Positions 28,947 through 41,468 of a stretch of 64,000 nt of DNA are shown here, piece by piece. Source of the DNA: Dipetalonema caudispina. Taxonomy: Eukaryota; Nematoda; Chromadorea; Rhabditida; Onchocercidae. The notes under the pieces were generated by a model. The model was not told the origin of the DNA, did not search any database, and saw only the letters and a list, made by a program, of their open reading frames with translations. The translations under genes were made by a program, and so were the position numbers. Positions within the stretch are counted from its first letter, which is position 1. Each line of letters opens with the position of its first letter. Location: assembly GCA_013365325.1 (NCBI GenBank), contig JABVXV010000152.1, forward strand, positions 80,478-144,477. Direction: 5' to 3'.

Positions 28947-30726
28947 GTATTTCCATATCATTTAGATAGTTAGAATTAAACATCTTCTGTACTTTTCTTC
29001 GATGTTTTCATCTTTTTCCCTCAATTATTCATCTGATTAATTTACTTCCTTAAACACTTTTACTTTTTGCTTTCTCTTATCATAATTATTCTTATCACCA
29101 AGTCTTATTGTTCTCGTAATAAATCTTCTAATGATTATTTTCATCATTATATCTCTTGTATCATGATTATATCCATCAAATCCTTACCTATCATAATTAT
29201 TTCCACCAGCAACTCTTCTCATATCATAATTATTTTCAGTATTATTCTTATTACTAAGTCTTGTCATGATTGTTTTCACTATTATTCTCATTAATAAATC
29301 TTATCATGATTATTCCTATCATAATTACTATGCATCTAAATAAAATGTATCATCTATCATGAAATGTCGTCAATTTGTCCACAAAAAATTCCAAAATTTC
29401 AATTCATATCAAGAAAGAAAAACGGTTGCCCGAAATATAAATTTACATCTGCCTGACATCATTCCGTCAAATTTCTCCAATTAGTTCTATAACCGTTATA
29501 AATCGGATTTTCATATTTCGACATTATTTCTGTCATGAAATAGTCCTATGATTGCTAGGCTTATAATTGAGCAATTGGCATCTCATTTTTACAGATAGAT
29601 ATTATTTCAACAATTAAATAATTTTCATCAATTCATATCAACCGGTTTGTTTATATTATTCCTGTCTTTTTCTTGTAAGATAGCTTTATAACCGTCATAT
29701 TTTGCATTTTTTTCACGATCACTTACTATCGGATTATTTCAAATCTTTTATAACAGTTTGAATACTGTATTTCACATTCTTTTTCGAACAGTATAATTTG
29801 ACACAATAGTAAATAAACAAAAATTATTTTGACTGATTGAAATTCCCAAGTTCAAATAAATTTTACGAAAGCAAGAATTATCTTATGAATTTTTACTATT
29901 AAAACATAATTTATCTCCTTTCATATGGATACACTGCTAGGATCAAAGAAAAAAATTGTTATTTGGGATATCGATAATCTGTCACATCAATTTTACTCTT
30001 TTTTTTTTTGAAAAAAAAGTATATATCGATTAAAATATTTGGTCAACTTATCTTTTCCTGGCATTTTTTTAAATTATGAACAAAATTTTTTAGCAATGAA
30101 AATTTTTCGCTTGCATAAATTTGAAGCGAAAAATTAATACAATATACATTCGCTTACGATTAGTCTAAAATGTACTTAGAAAGTATTATCACTTCATTTC
30201 AAACTTATTTAAAAGTTTTTTTATAGATAGGACAGGATTGCTTTCGCGAAATTTTCTATTTTTCACTCCTTATTTTTTCCCGCTTAATTTATAGCTTATT
30301 TATTTATAACTGATTGATATGCTGATAAACTGATAAGAACATTGGAATACTTCAAAATATTGCATAAAATATACTGAAGAAGGAAAAGAAAATTCGATAG
30401 TGCGAGGAAGATAAGACAGTAAAATATTATGATTTATAATGAATTATATGATTTCTCAAAATCATATACAAATTAAATCTGAAAATGTAAGTGATAAAAT
30501 TCATTCAAAATTCAATATTAGGAATTCGGAACTGCAAATCATACAATTTTGTGATATGAAATTATCATAAATTATTAATTGTAAACTTTTGAAATAGTTT
30601 TACCTTTTATAAGTACTTATATCTCTATGGTATTTCTTTGCTTGATATTATGCCTATTTAATATGTTTCAAGTAGTTTCATTTTTCGAAAGAAAAAAATT
30701 TTTTTTTAAATTAACTTTTATTACAG
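28947..30726. other. Intron or intergenic stretch before the main exon series
   Basis: Nothing coding was seen. The segment 29056-29310 holds a degenerate repeat built on TTATCATAATTATT. If the candidate anchor exons are real this is an intron. If not, it is upstream sequence ending in the trans-splice acceptor at 30725-30726. Confidence 0.5.
29056..29310. repeat. Degenerate TTATCATAATTATT repeat
   Basis: The word TTATCATAATTATT and close variants recur about every 25-60 bases, alternating with CTTATTACTAAGTC-like words. This keeps one frame open for about 75 codons, which I regard as a by-product of the repeat. Confidence 0.5.
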
Positions 30727-33700
30727 ATGATTACAAGTGATGCTGGAAAATTTTACTTAAAAGTGGAAAAAGGACGAAAGCCTCGCATACAATTATTCGA
30801 TGAATTACGTAATGCGCAAGTTTGTATTATTTCATTTCCATTCATTTCCTTCAAATAATCTTCTAACAATTATGCAAATTTTATCGTAAATTAAAAATTT
30901 TTCAATTATTTATGATATCATTTAGGTAACAGTACCATATGATCAGTCAACTAAATGGCCACCAATACGTGTACAGATGAGTGGTGGTATAACAATTATT
31001 GTTCAACGATTAGAACAGCAATATAAAATTACCGTTCAACATGTAGTAAGTTTAAAGTTGAATAAGTAAATATTAAATAAGTTTAAATTTTGGAATGCTT
31101 TTTTGAATTCCTGTCAAATTTTTTGTTAAATAAATTTTTTTTTCTTTTGGAAATTCAGATTTTCTAAAAGAGATAAATTTTTTTTAGATGGAACGGAAAC
31201 CGGATATATGTGTTTATGTTAATGCTCTAGCACATGAACGTGATATCCGGACGTGTGTTCGTGATATCAATACGCAACTAAATCATGTAGGTGTGGCAGG
31301 TCCTAATCTTGAGGTACGTCAAAAGATATGATTTAAGTAAATAAATAGCTAAGGTAAGCGAAACATATAAACAACTTAAGTAATAAAATATATGGCAACA
31401 TTGAGTTGATGCTGTGATCGCTTAATACATCTATAAATTTATTTGAAGAAATAAAATTTTAAAAACCATAAAGATATTATATACAAAAGATTTCAGATTT
31501 CGAATATGTCAATTCTATTTAATTCCATTATATAGCATTATATAAGTAAGTGGAAGAGTACTTCTGCCAGCTGATTTATCGGTATATATTAAGAGTTCAC
31601 GAAAAATTTAATATTACACATTTATCACCGAGTGATATCAGCGGTCAGATTAATCGCTTATAACATATTCATCAATCAATTGATGGCAATATCTTGTTGT
31701 TGAACCTTCCGGTATTGTTAACGGGAAGAAATCTGACTCAGATTCTGGATGTGACGAAAAATTGGTCCCGAATTCGATGATATTCAAATGAAAGAAAAAT
31801 TAACAAACCGGATGGTTGCAAATAAGAACTGATCAGTTTCTGAAGTATATTCAATCCATAAATTGCTATAATTTGTACTTAAGATAATTAATTTTCTAAA
31901 TTTATTTTGCCTCTCAAATGATAACTCATATCAGTTCCGTCAATTCAAACTCGGTAATGCGTAATTCGAAATTTATCACTTTTTCAGGTAACTGGTCGTA
32001 TAAAAGCTATCAAAGTAACATTTGAATCAACGGTTGGAGCCTTACATACTAATTCAAAATTATCCGCTCGAAGTATTATCCTCAAAGCTCAACATATTTT
32101 CATTAAGCCTGAAGCATTATTTGCATGTTCAAAATTACGGGTTTGTTCATAATACATATTTCATATTTTCATCAGATCGTTTATATGTTCAAAATGATGG
32201 ATTTCTGCATGCTATATGAAATGTTTTTGCCTATTCCAAATGTTTCAAATTCTCACATTTTAATTATACTTTTTAATTATAATTTTCCAATATTTAATTA
32301 CATAAAATTTTCTGAATAAATTGAAAATAACTTTTTTTTTTTAAAAAAATTTCTTGTAGGAAGTGTTATTAGTTTCCAATCTTAATAATGCTTCATTACA
32401 TTAATATATCCAACTTCAGATGATATCTCGACGTGTTCAAATTGATGGTCGAATTTGTTGCTCCGATCAAATGCCGTCCAAAATGTCTGTATTCATTGAT
32501 TCTGCTTTGCTACATATCGGCGTTGATGGTACAATTGGTACGACACGATCATCTACTGATAAATCTGTAATTTTCTATTCTTTTTATATTCGATAGAACT
32601 AAGTAATGAACTAATTAAGTTCAATAGAAAAGTAATTAATGAAACCAGTCTAACATAAAAAAAAATGATAAAATAACGATTAATTTAAAAAATTCATTTG
32701 ATATTAACAAATAAATTACAAAAGAGTTGATTAACACGAAATTACTAGGAATATGAATTAAAAAAAAAGTAAATGAAAAGTAGAAATGTAAATTTACAAT
32801 GCAAGCAACATAAAATACAAGGTAAATAAGCAAATAAACTTTATCATAAAAATAAGCAATTGCTTGGCGAAAATGTTTAACTGATTAAATAAGAAATAAA
32901 AAATTTAGCAAATATAAAATATTAGCCAATAATGAAATCCATACCAACTTAACAATATATGTGGTCAAATTAATCAATTAATTAGCACCATTTCTCATTA
33001 TGTATTCGTTTTTCCTATATAGCAGAAAAGAAATTCTTTTATTCGACAAATATGCAAATAATAAATATTGGAAATGAATAAATGAGTAAAAATTCGTTAT
33101 CGATTACATAAAATAAATTATTTATCAAAAAATTTAACTCGTAAGAAAATTACTTTCTTCTTCCAAATTTTAGATGCCTAAAATATCGGAAAATCTTGTA
33201 AATGTACTTAATTTCCGTCTAACCGGTTGTTTGGCCAATTTTGGCTCTATCGCTTCCCAAAATGAAATGGAATTTCATGTAGATGGAAGTGTCTTATCAC
33301 TGCAAGATAGCCGGATTGATAGCGCTTCCAGAGGGTATGTTTTATTTCGAAATTTCGAATCATTTTAATAAATAATAATTAATCAATTATAACAGTCGCA
33401 CAACTGCATGCATTTCTTTCCTAATTACAACTATTGAGTGTTTTTTCGGATAATTATCATCAATAAATTACTAATTAATTTTGATTACTTGTTCAAGAAA
33501 TTGAATATTACAATTATTACGCAAATAAACCATGATTTCAATCATGATTACTTCATGTTTTTACAAATTTTATTTAATATTTTGTTCTATTTTCGATCTC
33601 TTTTAATTCATTTATATGCAGATATGCAGCTTTAAAACGAATCAAAGGTATTAGCAGTGAAACATCCGATTCACTACCAACGAGTAGTACTCTTAGTTCG

Positions 33701-36700
33701 GCAATTTTATATGAAAAACCGGATACGGTTGCTCAATTACTGGAAGATGGGGTGGATTTAAATGATTCCATTAAGGTTTAACTACCACTTATTAATTAAT
33801 ATTCTTTTTACAGAAAAAAAACTTACAAAAACAATTTTTATATTGAAAATCGAAATTAATTACTTCTTTTGTCTATCAAATTTCAATTTTTAATTGCTTT
33901 TTGTTTGAAATTTTTTTTACAGGTAAATAATACTAATGATGATACACCAAGAAAGATAGCTGTTAGAAAATATAAAGCAATACGAGCATCAGAAAGGCGT
34001 AATAAAATGCGTGAAAAGATAACGCTAATTCAAGCTCTTATCAGTACGTATGATTGGAAACGTGGAATTATCACTTCTAATAATATTAATGCTAAGGTAG
34101 GTATAATGCAAATATGATTTAATAATTAACAAAAACAATTTGCTGAATAAACAAAAATTTATTAGTCGAATAATTTAATTTTGAATATTTCATCGCTTGA
34201 AAAAAAACAATTTTTTTTAAAAATATTTTCATGATGACTAATATAACGAAATTCATATCATTCATCAATCATTCCTCTATGACATATGCTGCTAAAAATT
34301 TGGGAAATGCTGAAATGTGGATTTCATTTAAATTTAGAAAAAAAGTAGTTGCAAAAATTCGTAGTTTTACTTTGATTTAATTTAAACATTTTTCAGTCAT
34401 CAATTTAATTTGTTTACTTTTTTGCCTTAAATTTTTTGTCTTTTATTTATTTGCTTAATTTGAAATTGAATTCATAAATATTTAGAAAGTAATAATTATA
34501 ATTTGAGGTGTCACTAAAATTAATTTGAGATTATGCTAAATTATATGACATTGCTGGAATAATTGATAGATTAAGCTTCTTTACCCGAAACGACGGATAA
34601 ATTGGTAACAAAATAATATGTACCTTTTGAAGAATTATATTTTCCATTAAGATAAATTTGTAATTTTTGAATTTAATTAAAGATTGGACGAGATTGTGCT
34701 GATTGTGCACAGTTTCGCGGTGGTATATTGACATTGACAGTTTATGGGAATGCAAAATGTGAAGCAAAATCAATTTGGACCGGTGGTTCGGTAACGGTAA
34801 CGGTGGGCCATGATTTGATTGTTGAAGGTAAATAGTCTTCTCACCTAGTACTTGAAATTTGAAAATTAAAGAAAATATATGCATAAAAGGGCAAAATATC
34901 AAACATCTTAATTTGATTCTTTTTTCTTCTTACGACAGATCGGAAACTTTTGGGATTAAAAACTCGAAAAGTTTCCAATGTTTCATGTGTTTTTTTAGGA
35001 CAAGTGAAGCATGTAAATTTGGATGTATCATGCGGTGGTAATCTGGCTATAACTGAAGAAGCGATCATTAGCCAAGAACAATGGGCTAAGGTCAATTTTT
35101 CATTCAAATTTTATTTTTATTTTCAATGATACATGAAATTTGTGCATATATTTCGGGAACAATCAATAATGATCAATTAATTTCTCTTGCTACTTTATAC
35201 CATACTATCATACTATTTGATTATTTATGCTTGTTTATTCGTTGTCTAATCGATAATAAAATAATCCAAAAACATTTTTAAATTCATTTCCAAATCTAGT
35301 AATCAGCATAACTCTTTGAAATATAATAATTCAAGAGCATTGAAGAGTACATATGTATATTTTGGAAAATATTTTGAAGTTATATATTTGGTTTTCTGAA
35401 AATTTTTTTCCATAATCAAAGCGAACTAAATAATTTGTTATTTCTCCGAAAAATTCAAAATAAAAATCTGAACATTGATGAAATAATTTTTGTCTTCCTT
35501 TCCTTATTACTTTCTTTTTAATTAAAATATCGTTAAAAATTTCATATTTACTAATACAATAATTTATTATCGGCAACAGATAGTTTTGTTCAGATAGTTT
35601 CTTCTGCATTTTGTGTTGCCGGAATTTGGTCAGTGGGTGAGCAGTTCGGTTTAGATGCTAAATCGGCTACATTTTTGGAAGAATCATATCTGGAAGTTGA
35701 TTATTTTGAGGGAAAAATTAGTGAATGTTGTTATAATTCTGGTAAGTATATTCCAATTACATTATTTCGATTCTTCTGTCATTCGATCATGCGATCATCA
35801 TCTATCTTTTTAACAGTTCGTATTAACAGTTTGAAATTATCCTTGTTAACAACTAGAACAGTGAATCGATTATATCATAATAAGTAAATGAATGATTAAT
35901 AAGCGTATTTCAGGTAAAGATTTCATAGAAATTTTACTTTTCCTACAATTTAATCTCAAAAATTTTTAATAGATCAAATATGAGTTTATGATATTACGTT
36001 CATAATTTTAAATGATTTCCGATAGATTGGTAAAAATTGTTTCACTGTCCTAATAATATTAGTGAAATAATTTAGAAGAGAATTAATTGATAAGTTATGT
36101 ATAATTTAGATCTGATCATTGCAAGAAATATTTTTCTTTTTCTTTTTTTTTTAGGAACTTGGCAAACTCGTTTCATATCGTTGGTGGTCCGAGGTGATTT
36201 ATTTACTTTGCATACCGGAAAAGTGTTTGTTGAGGAAACAACAATTATCGAAGCGCTATCATTTAATAATTGTGGCTTATGGAAAATTAAAGAAGCAATT
36301 AAAATTATGCTTAAAGGATCAGCAAATTTTTTCGCTTCATCAAAATTTAGCGCTAATTTATTGAAAATAATAGCTGAAGGACAATGTACTATTGCTGGGC
36401 ATTTATCATTGGAGAATTTATTAGCTTATGTGCGTAATGATATGATTACTGCACCTGGTGCACGAATCACTATAACGATAGGCGGAACTGTCGCAGTGGG
36501 AACATTTCGGAATGATTCTTCCTGGTATCTTGATGGAAATTTACATTTGCATATTGCATGCTTTGAGCAATCCGAAGATGCGCTTATTTTTGTAAAAGAT
36601 ACCTTTACGATGGTAGTGTATGACTTATCAGAAGAGCGTTGCCAAGGACGAATTGTTGCTAATCATTTGATTATGAATTTAACAAGAAGATTTCGTTTTG

Positions 36701-39700
36701 ATGGTTACATTCGGGTAAATCAAATTGAAATTTGCGTACCACATGTGGACGAATCAAGGCTGATAATTGGTGGCCAGCTTGAAGTACTAGGTGGACCATT
36801 AATTCTGAAAGGGCGAAGTTCCGGAAGTTCCGAGATTTCTTTATCTTCACCAGCATCCACAGCATCGTCTGTTATAATACATTCATATCCGGCATTTATA
36901 CTGGAAGGACAATTGAAAGCCGAAGCTATTATAGCGCCTTTTCTAGCTATTCTACTTTCAACATCTTCTTATTCTTTACTTTCCGGGATGGATTCTATTG
37001 CAAAGAATACTACATTTCGTACCCTAATATCATGCAATTCGTTGCATACTCAACGTACTTCATTGATCGATTCCGTTCCTGAAGATTTATTTCCGGAAGG
37101 TATCTTGTGTGCTACAACATGGCTTCACGAAGGACAAATTCGATTTAATGGTGGAAAAGTATATATTATCACTGATGGATTGGTCAATCGTGGTCGGTTA
37201 ACAAGTGGTGATAAGTTACAAAATCATATGCGTGAAGTAGTTGTACTGGTGGAGAATTTTTTCCAGAATGATGCAGTATTTTCGGCCGATCGCATTGAAA
37301 TTCGTGGAAATGGCGAATTGCAAAATACGAATCGTATCTTTGCCAATGATGAGATGAATATACGGCTAGCGAATTTCCGTAGCGAATTTGGACAAACACA
37401 ATTGGAGGGTACTCAACCAAAATTGCTATCAGCAAATAATGAATGTACCCATTTGGAAGGTCGTATTGAAGCTCGTGGAAATTTCGATATATCAACATCG
37501 AAAGCTTGCATGACACTGAATCGATGTGGAGCTGAGAGACAAGTCCGAATAAGCGCTCGATCACGATTACTCATTGATAATGATATAATCGATGGTCGCA
37601 GTAATATCACATTGGCAGCTCGAGATGCGATCCTATTCAAATCTCGTATAATTGTAGATCTACTGGAACTAACCCTTGGTGCAGCTTATATCACGGAATT
37701 TGTGGTGAAAAATAGTGCTTCGATAACAACCAATCAGTTACGAATTACTGGAAGTTGTAAATATCTTACTTTAATTATTGATGGTGAACTATCCTGTGAA
37801 TCGATGGTTATCGATGCAAGAATTCGGCAAGTTAAAATGGTTGGTGGAGGAATATTGTCTTGCCGGAAATCATGTAATGTAGGTGGTGATTCGATTACCT
37901 TAACGACTCGTGATATTCGTATGACTGAATTAATGGGTTCGATGATAACCATAACATCAGATGGCGCGCTTAATCTGTCACCATCTGATTCTCGCCTCAA
38001 AACAGTATCTATTTATGCAGATACATGCTATTTGCAAGGAAGAATATTTATCGAACATAAAATTGTTTTAAAAATTACCGATGGAGCATGCGATATCAGC
38101 GGAGAAATTCTCGGAATTTGCGCAAACAGTGAACTATCATTGGAATGTGGTGATTTAATCTTAAGCGGAACAGTGGCAAACTTGGATTTTCTAGAAAGTT
38201 ACACGCGTACAAAACTTGAACATTACGAGACAGGGATAATTAAAAGTGTGAGAAATATCGTTTTTGAAGCGGAATTCATTTCATTAGATGGTAAGATTAT
38301 GGATTCAGAATCTGTAATTGCTACCGGCGAAGAAGTGAACATTGAGGGAATTCTTCAAAGTCAAGAAAGTACAAATGTTGCTTATTCAATATTTGGCAAA
38401 AAAATTCTTTTCGATGGAGAAATACGTGGCCCGGCAAAATTTGAATTGAGCGGATCAGAAATTACTTTTTCTGGGACCTCAAGCAATCTGAAATTTCTTG
38501 ATATCGATGCAAATTTAGCCACTATTACTCCTCGTGGGTTGAAGTGTGAAAATTTCAGTTTTATCGCTTATTCCGCAATTGTCGATGGTAATTTGAATAT
38601 CGAGATATTTGGTGTAATTGTACAAGTAGCTTTATTTATACGAACCGATTTAACCGGTTGTGCGCAGTGCAAGTTTGTTGCTCCTTTAATTCTTGCTCTA
38701 AATTGTCCGATGTCACCGAAAATGGATATTTGTTCCCTTATTTATGCTTTTGAACGGTTTGAATTATTCGAATCCGAAAAGCTTTCCGGATTACCTGATT
38801 TAAAACAACATTTTATACCATTATCTAATTGGTCTACCAATAATAATGTTGAAAGTTTTAACTCTCGACAATCTTCCGGTGATAATAAAGGCGCTGTAAG
38901 CCGAAGTTTCATTGAAATTTCCTTTCATTCTGACATTATTAATCATCATACACTTAATGAACACGATTTATGGCGGAAAACCACAAAAACAATTGGTGAA
39001 TGCTTTAAAAATTCCCATACAACTTATGATGAACTTCAAGAAGCGCTAAAAAGGACGGATCAAATGCGATCAATTGGTATTTCTCTGTCAACAACAAGTT
39101 GTCTCTATTTGACACTTTTGAAACTTTTAAATGAAATACATATTGAGCATATTCTAATGCGCAATTTTGCTAAATTATTCCATCTTATGTGTAATATTAC
39201 TGATATTAAAGATGCCGACGAAATGAAACATTCCGAAGTATTTATTGAACAACGAGAAAGGTCCTTTTTTTTAAATATTTACTTAAGTTAGTATTTGTTA
39301 GTAATTTATATTTTTGTAATACGTTGTTTATATAATCTTACATTTTTATTTGAAATCAATCAAATTTTCAATATTTAATATGAATATTTGTTTGCTTAAT
39401 TAATTTGTGTTATTGGTATTGTTATAAAATGTATTTTGTAATGTAATATTGATTTAAAAGAATATTTGTCAAATCTTTACTCAAAAAACAAAAATTACTT
39501 GTTATTAAATGAATTGTAGATTCGAATCACAAGCATTGTACGACATAGCTAATCGTTTTCGGATTCGATCACGCAAATTTGGATTACAACGAAGTGAAAA
39601 TCATTCGGCTGAGGATGACATTGGCTATGTGAGTCGAAGTTCTAGCGAAGAAATTGATGAAAAGCGTCGAAATATTAATGATCGACAGGATACGTTGTAC

Positions 39701-41295
39701 GATAATAACTTGAATATTTTCATTATCTTTTCTTTTTTCTTCGTACTTCCAAAATTTTTAATTATATTTTCATATTTAATTTATGATCAATTTCTTTTTT
39801 TTCTCTTTTGAAAAATTTTGACAGAAACATTTGTTAGTTTTCCTTTTTTTTACAGACTACTTTACAGATACTGTATGAATTTGGATAACGAATCGCTTAC
39901 ATCAATGTCAAAAATAACAATTAGTGATGAGGATGATTGCATGGATAAAGATACAGCAACAGATGACGAATTACGGTTGGTACTTGTCGCATGATTTGAT
40001 AATGTTTAACCTAAAATTACTCAATAAACTTCTGATTGAGAATTTTAGAATTGAAAAGATTTCCATGATATTATTATTATTGTTATTACCGTTAATAATG
40101 TGATCAAAAAAAAAGAGACAGAAATTTTCTTTCTGAAATGTTAAAAAATTAAGATAGGTATGACTTATTGATATTGTGAATTATTTTATCATTTTCCAGT
40201 TTTATTACTAATAATTATCAGGAATACCGAACATTCAAGATTTACAATAATTAATTGGTACCATTATAACCTGCAGTAATACTATCAAACTAAAATTGAA
40301 ATTGAATAAGATCAATGGGGAAGAATTCCTTCTTTGAAATTATTGCCTAAAGATTATTTCATCCAAAATAATAACAAAACATTAAGTGATGATACGCGTA
40401 GAAGTCAAAAAGCTGAAAATAGTTATAATACAACGTATGTTTTGAACGGTGAACGACAAGTACCAATTGGTTATATTGATTTCAATCGATTGGACATTGT
40501 TATCACGAAACCAGAATTTTTGACCCGTCGAAAAATTCCTTCCGGTACCGATTTAGCCTTCAAGAAAATACAGGTATCTTTTCTTTTTTCCAACTAATTT
40601 ATATCATTCGAAACACTTTTTTGTTCCTCAAAAGTTTCTAAAAAAAAAAGAATGAAACGAACTTTTAGATTTATTTAGAATATGCAAACAAATATTTCTA
40701 TTCCTAATTTTAAAATAATACTAAAAAAGGAAGAACATAAAATCATATCTGATCATTCAATGCAATGCATTCGGTACGTTTCAATGAAAAAGTCATTTTA
40801 TTTGATATGCTTACAGTGAATCATTCCGGTTAATATCTTTACTGATCAGGCTAACTAATTAAGTGATAAACTGCGCAATAAGAATTGAGTTAGAATTAAA
40901 GTTAAAAAATTTTTTGAAATATAAATTTAGAAAGAAGTCCAATAATAAGCACAATTTTCATAAAAAAATGAATGTAAATTTAGTATCAATAAATTTCCAA
41001 TTGTATTTGAGTGAAATAAAGCCACTTTCAAAGTTTTTTAAATTGTTTAAAATTATTAATTAAAATATTTTGCAGAGCTTGTTTATATTTCATATTTTAG
41101 GTAAAAGCAACCTTACCAACGTTAGAATTGTATTCATTCGGCAGTGAATCATCATTGGCATCATTTGATGAAAAAACGCTAATGCATTCCATTCCTACGC
41201 CTGTGAAACGATCACTTATACCACGTGCTGCTATTCCAACTAACGGCAGCGGTACTATAAGGAAATCATGTACGGTCATTACTTATGACACGTAA
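30727..41295 (+). CDS. Very large beta-solenoid protein with filamentous-haemagglutinin-like repeats, at least 1,780 aa
   Basis: Exons 30727-30819, 30926-31045, 31188-31313, 31988-32140, 32420-32566, 33174-33334, 33622-33775, 33923-34096, 34683-34827, 34999-35090, 35594-35741, 36155-39260, 39520-39693, 39856-39975, about 40324-40573 and 41101-41295 join in phase. The first codon is ATG directly after an acceptor (TTATTACAG), but exons may lie upstream. The 3.1-kb exon gives about 1,035 residues of short beta-strands punctuated by Gly/Asn turns, in loose units near 20 residues (LEGRIEARGNFDIS, GELSCESMVIDARI, LQGRIFIEHKIVL). This resembles bacterial filamentous haemagglutinin or other right-handed beta-helices. 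The last 300 residues are charged and helical-looking with a Ser-rich tail. The acceptor at 40323 is weak, so the 39976-40323 junction is uncertain. Function unknown; adhesion or a structural surface role is only a guess from fold type. Confidence 0.8.
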
Positions 41296-41468
41296 CTCTA
41301 GTATGGGTACGTAATTATGGTACGTGAATCGTTTGCTTAAATGATACATAATTGTAATACATTATAAAAAATGTAAGTAATTAAGGAAATCATAGATGTT
41401 CATTAGCTATGATACATTGATCATTTAATTATGCGTACGTAATTGTTATAAATGAATCGTTTGCTTGA
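41259..41468. repeat. Partial tandem duplication across the gene's stop codon
   Basis: Copy 1 (41259-41340) and copy 2 (41383-41468) share AAGGAAATCAT, then CATTA(C/G)(T)TATGA, GTACGTAATT and GAATCGTTTGCTT in the same order, with an offset of 124-128 bases. Copy 1 contains the last 11 codons and the TAA of the large gene. Copy 2 lies wholly in the 3' flank and is no longer coding. Confidence 0.7.

Noticed and set aside
36671..38000. Minus-strand frames of 64-126 codons under the large exon
   Set aside because: Shadows of the 3.1-kb plus-strand coding exon.
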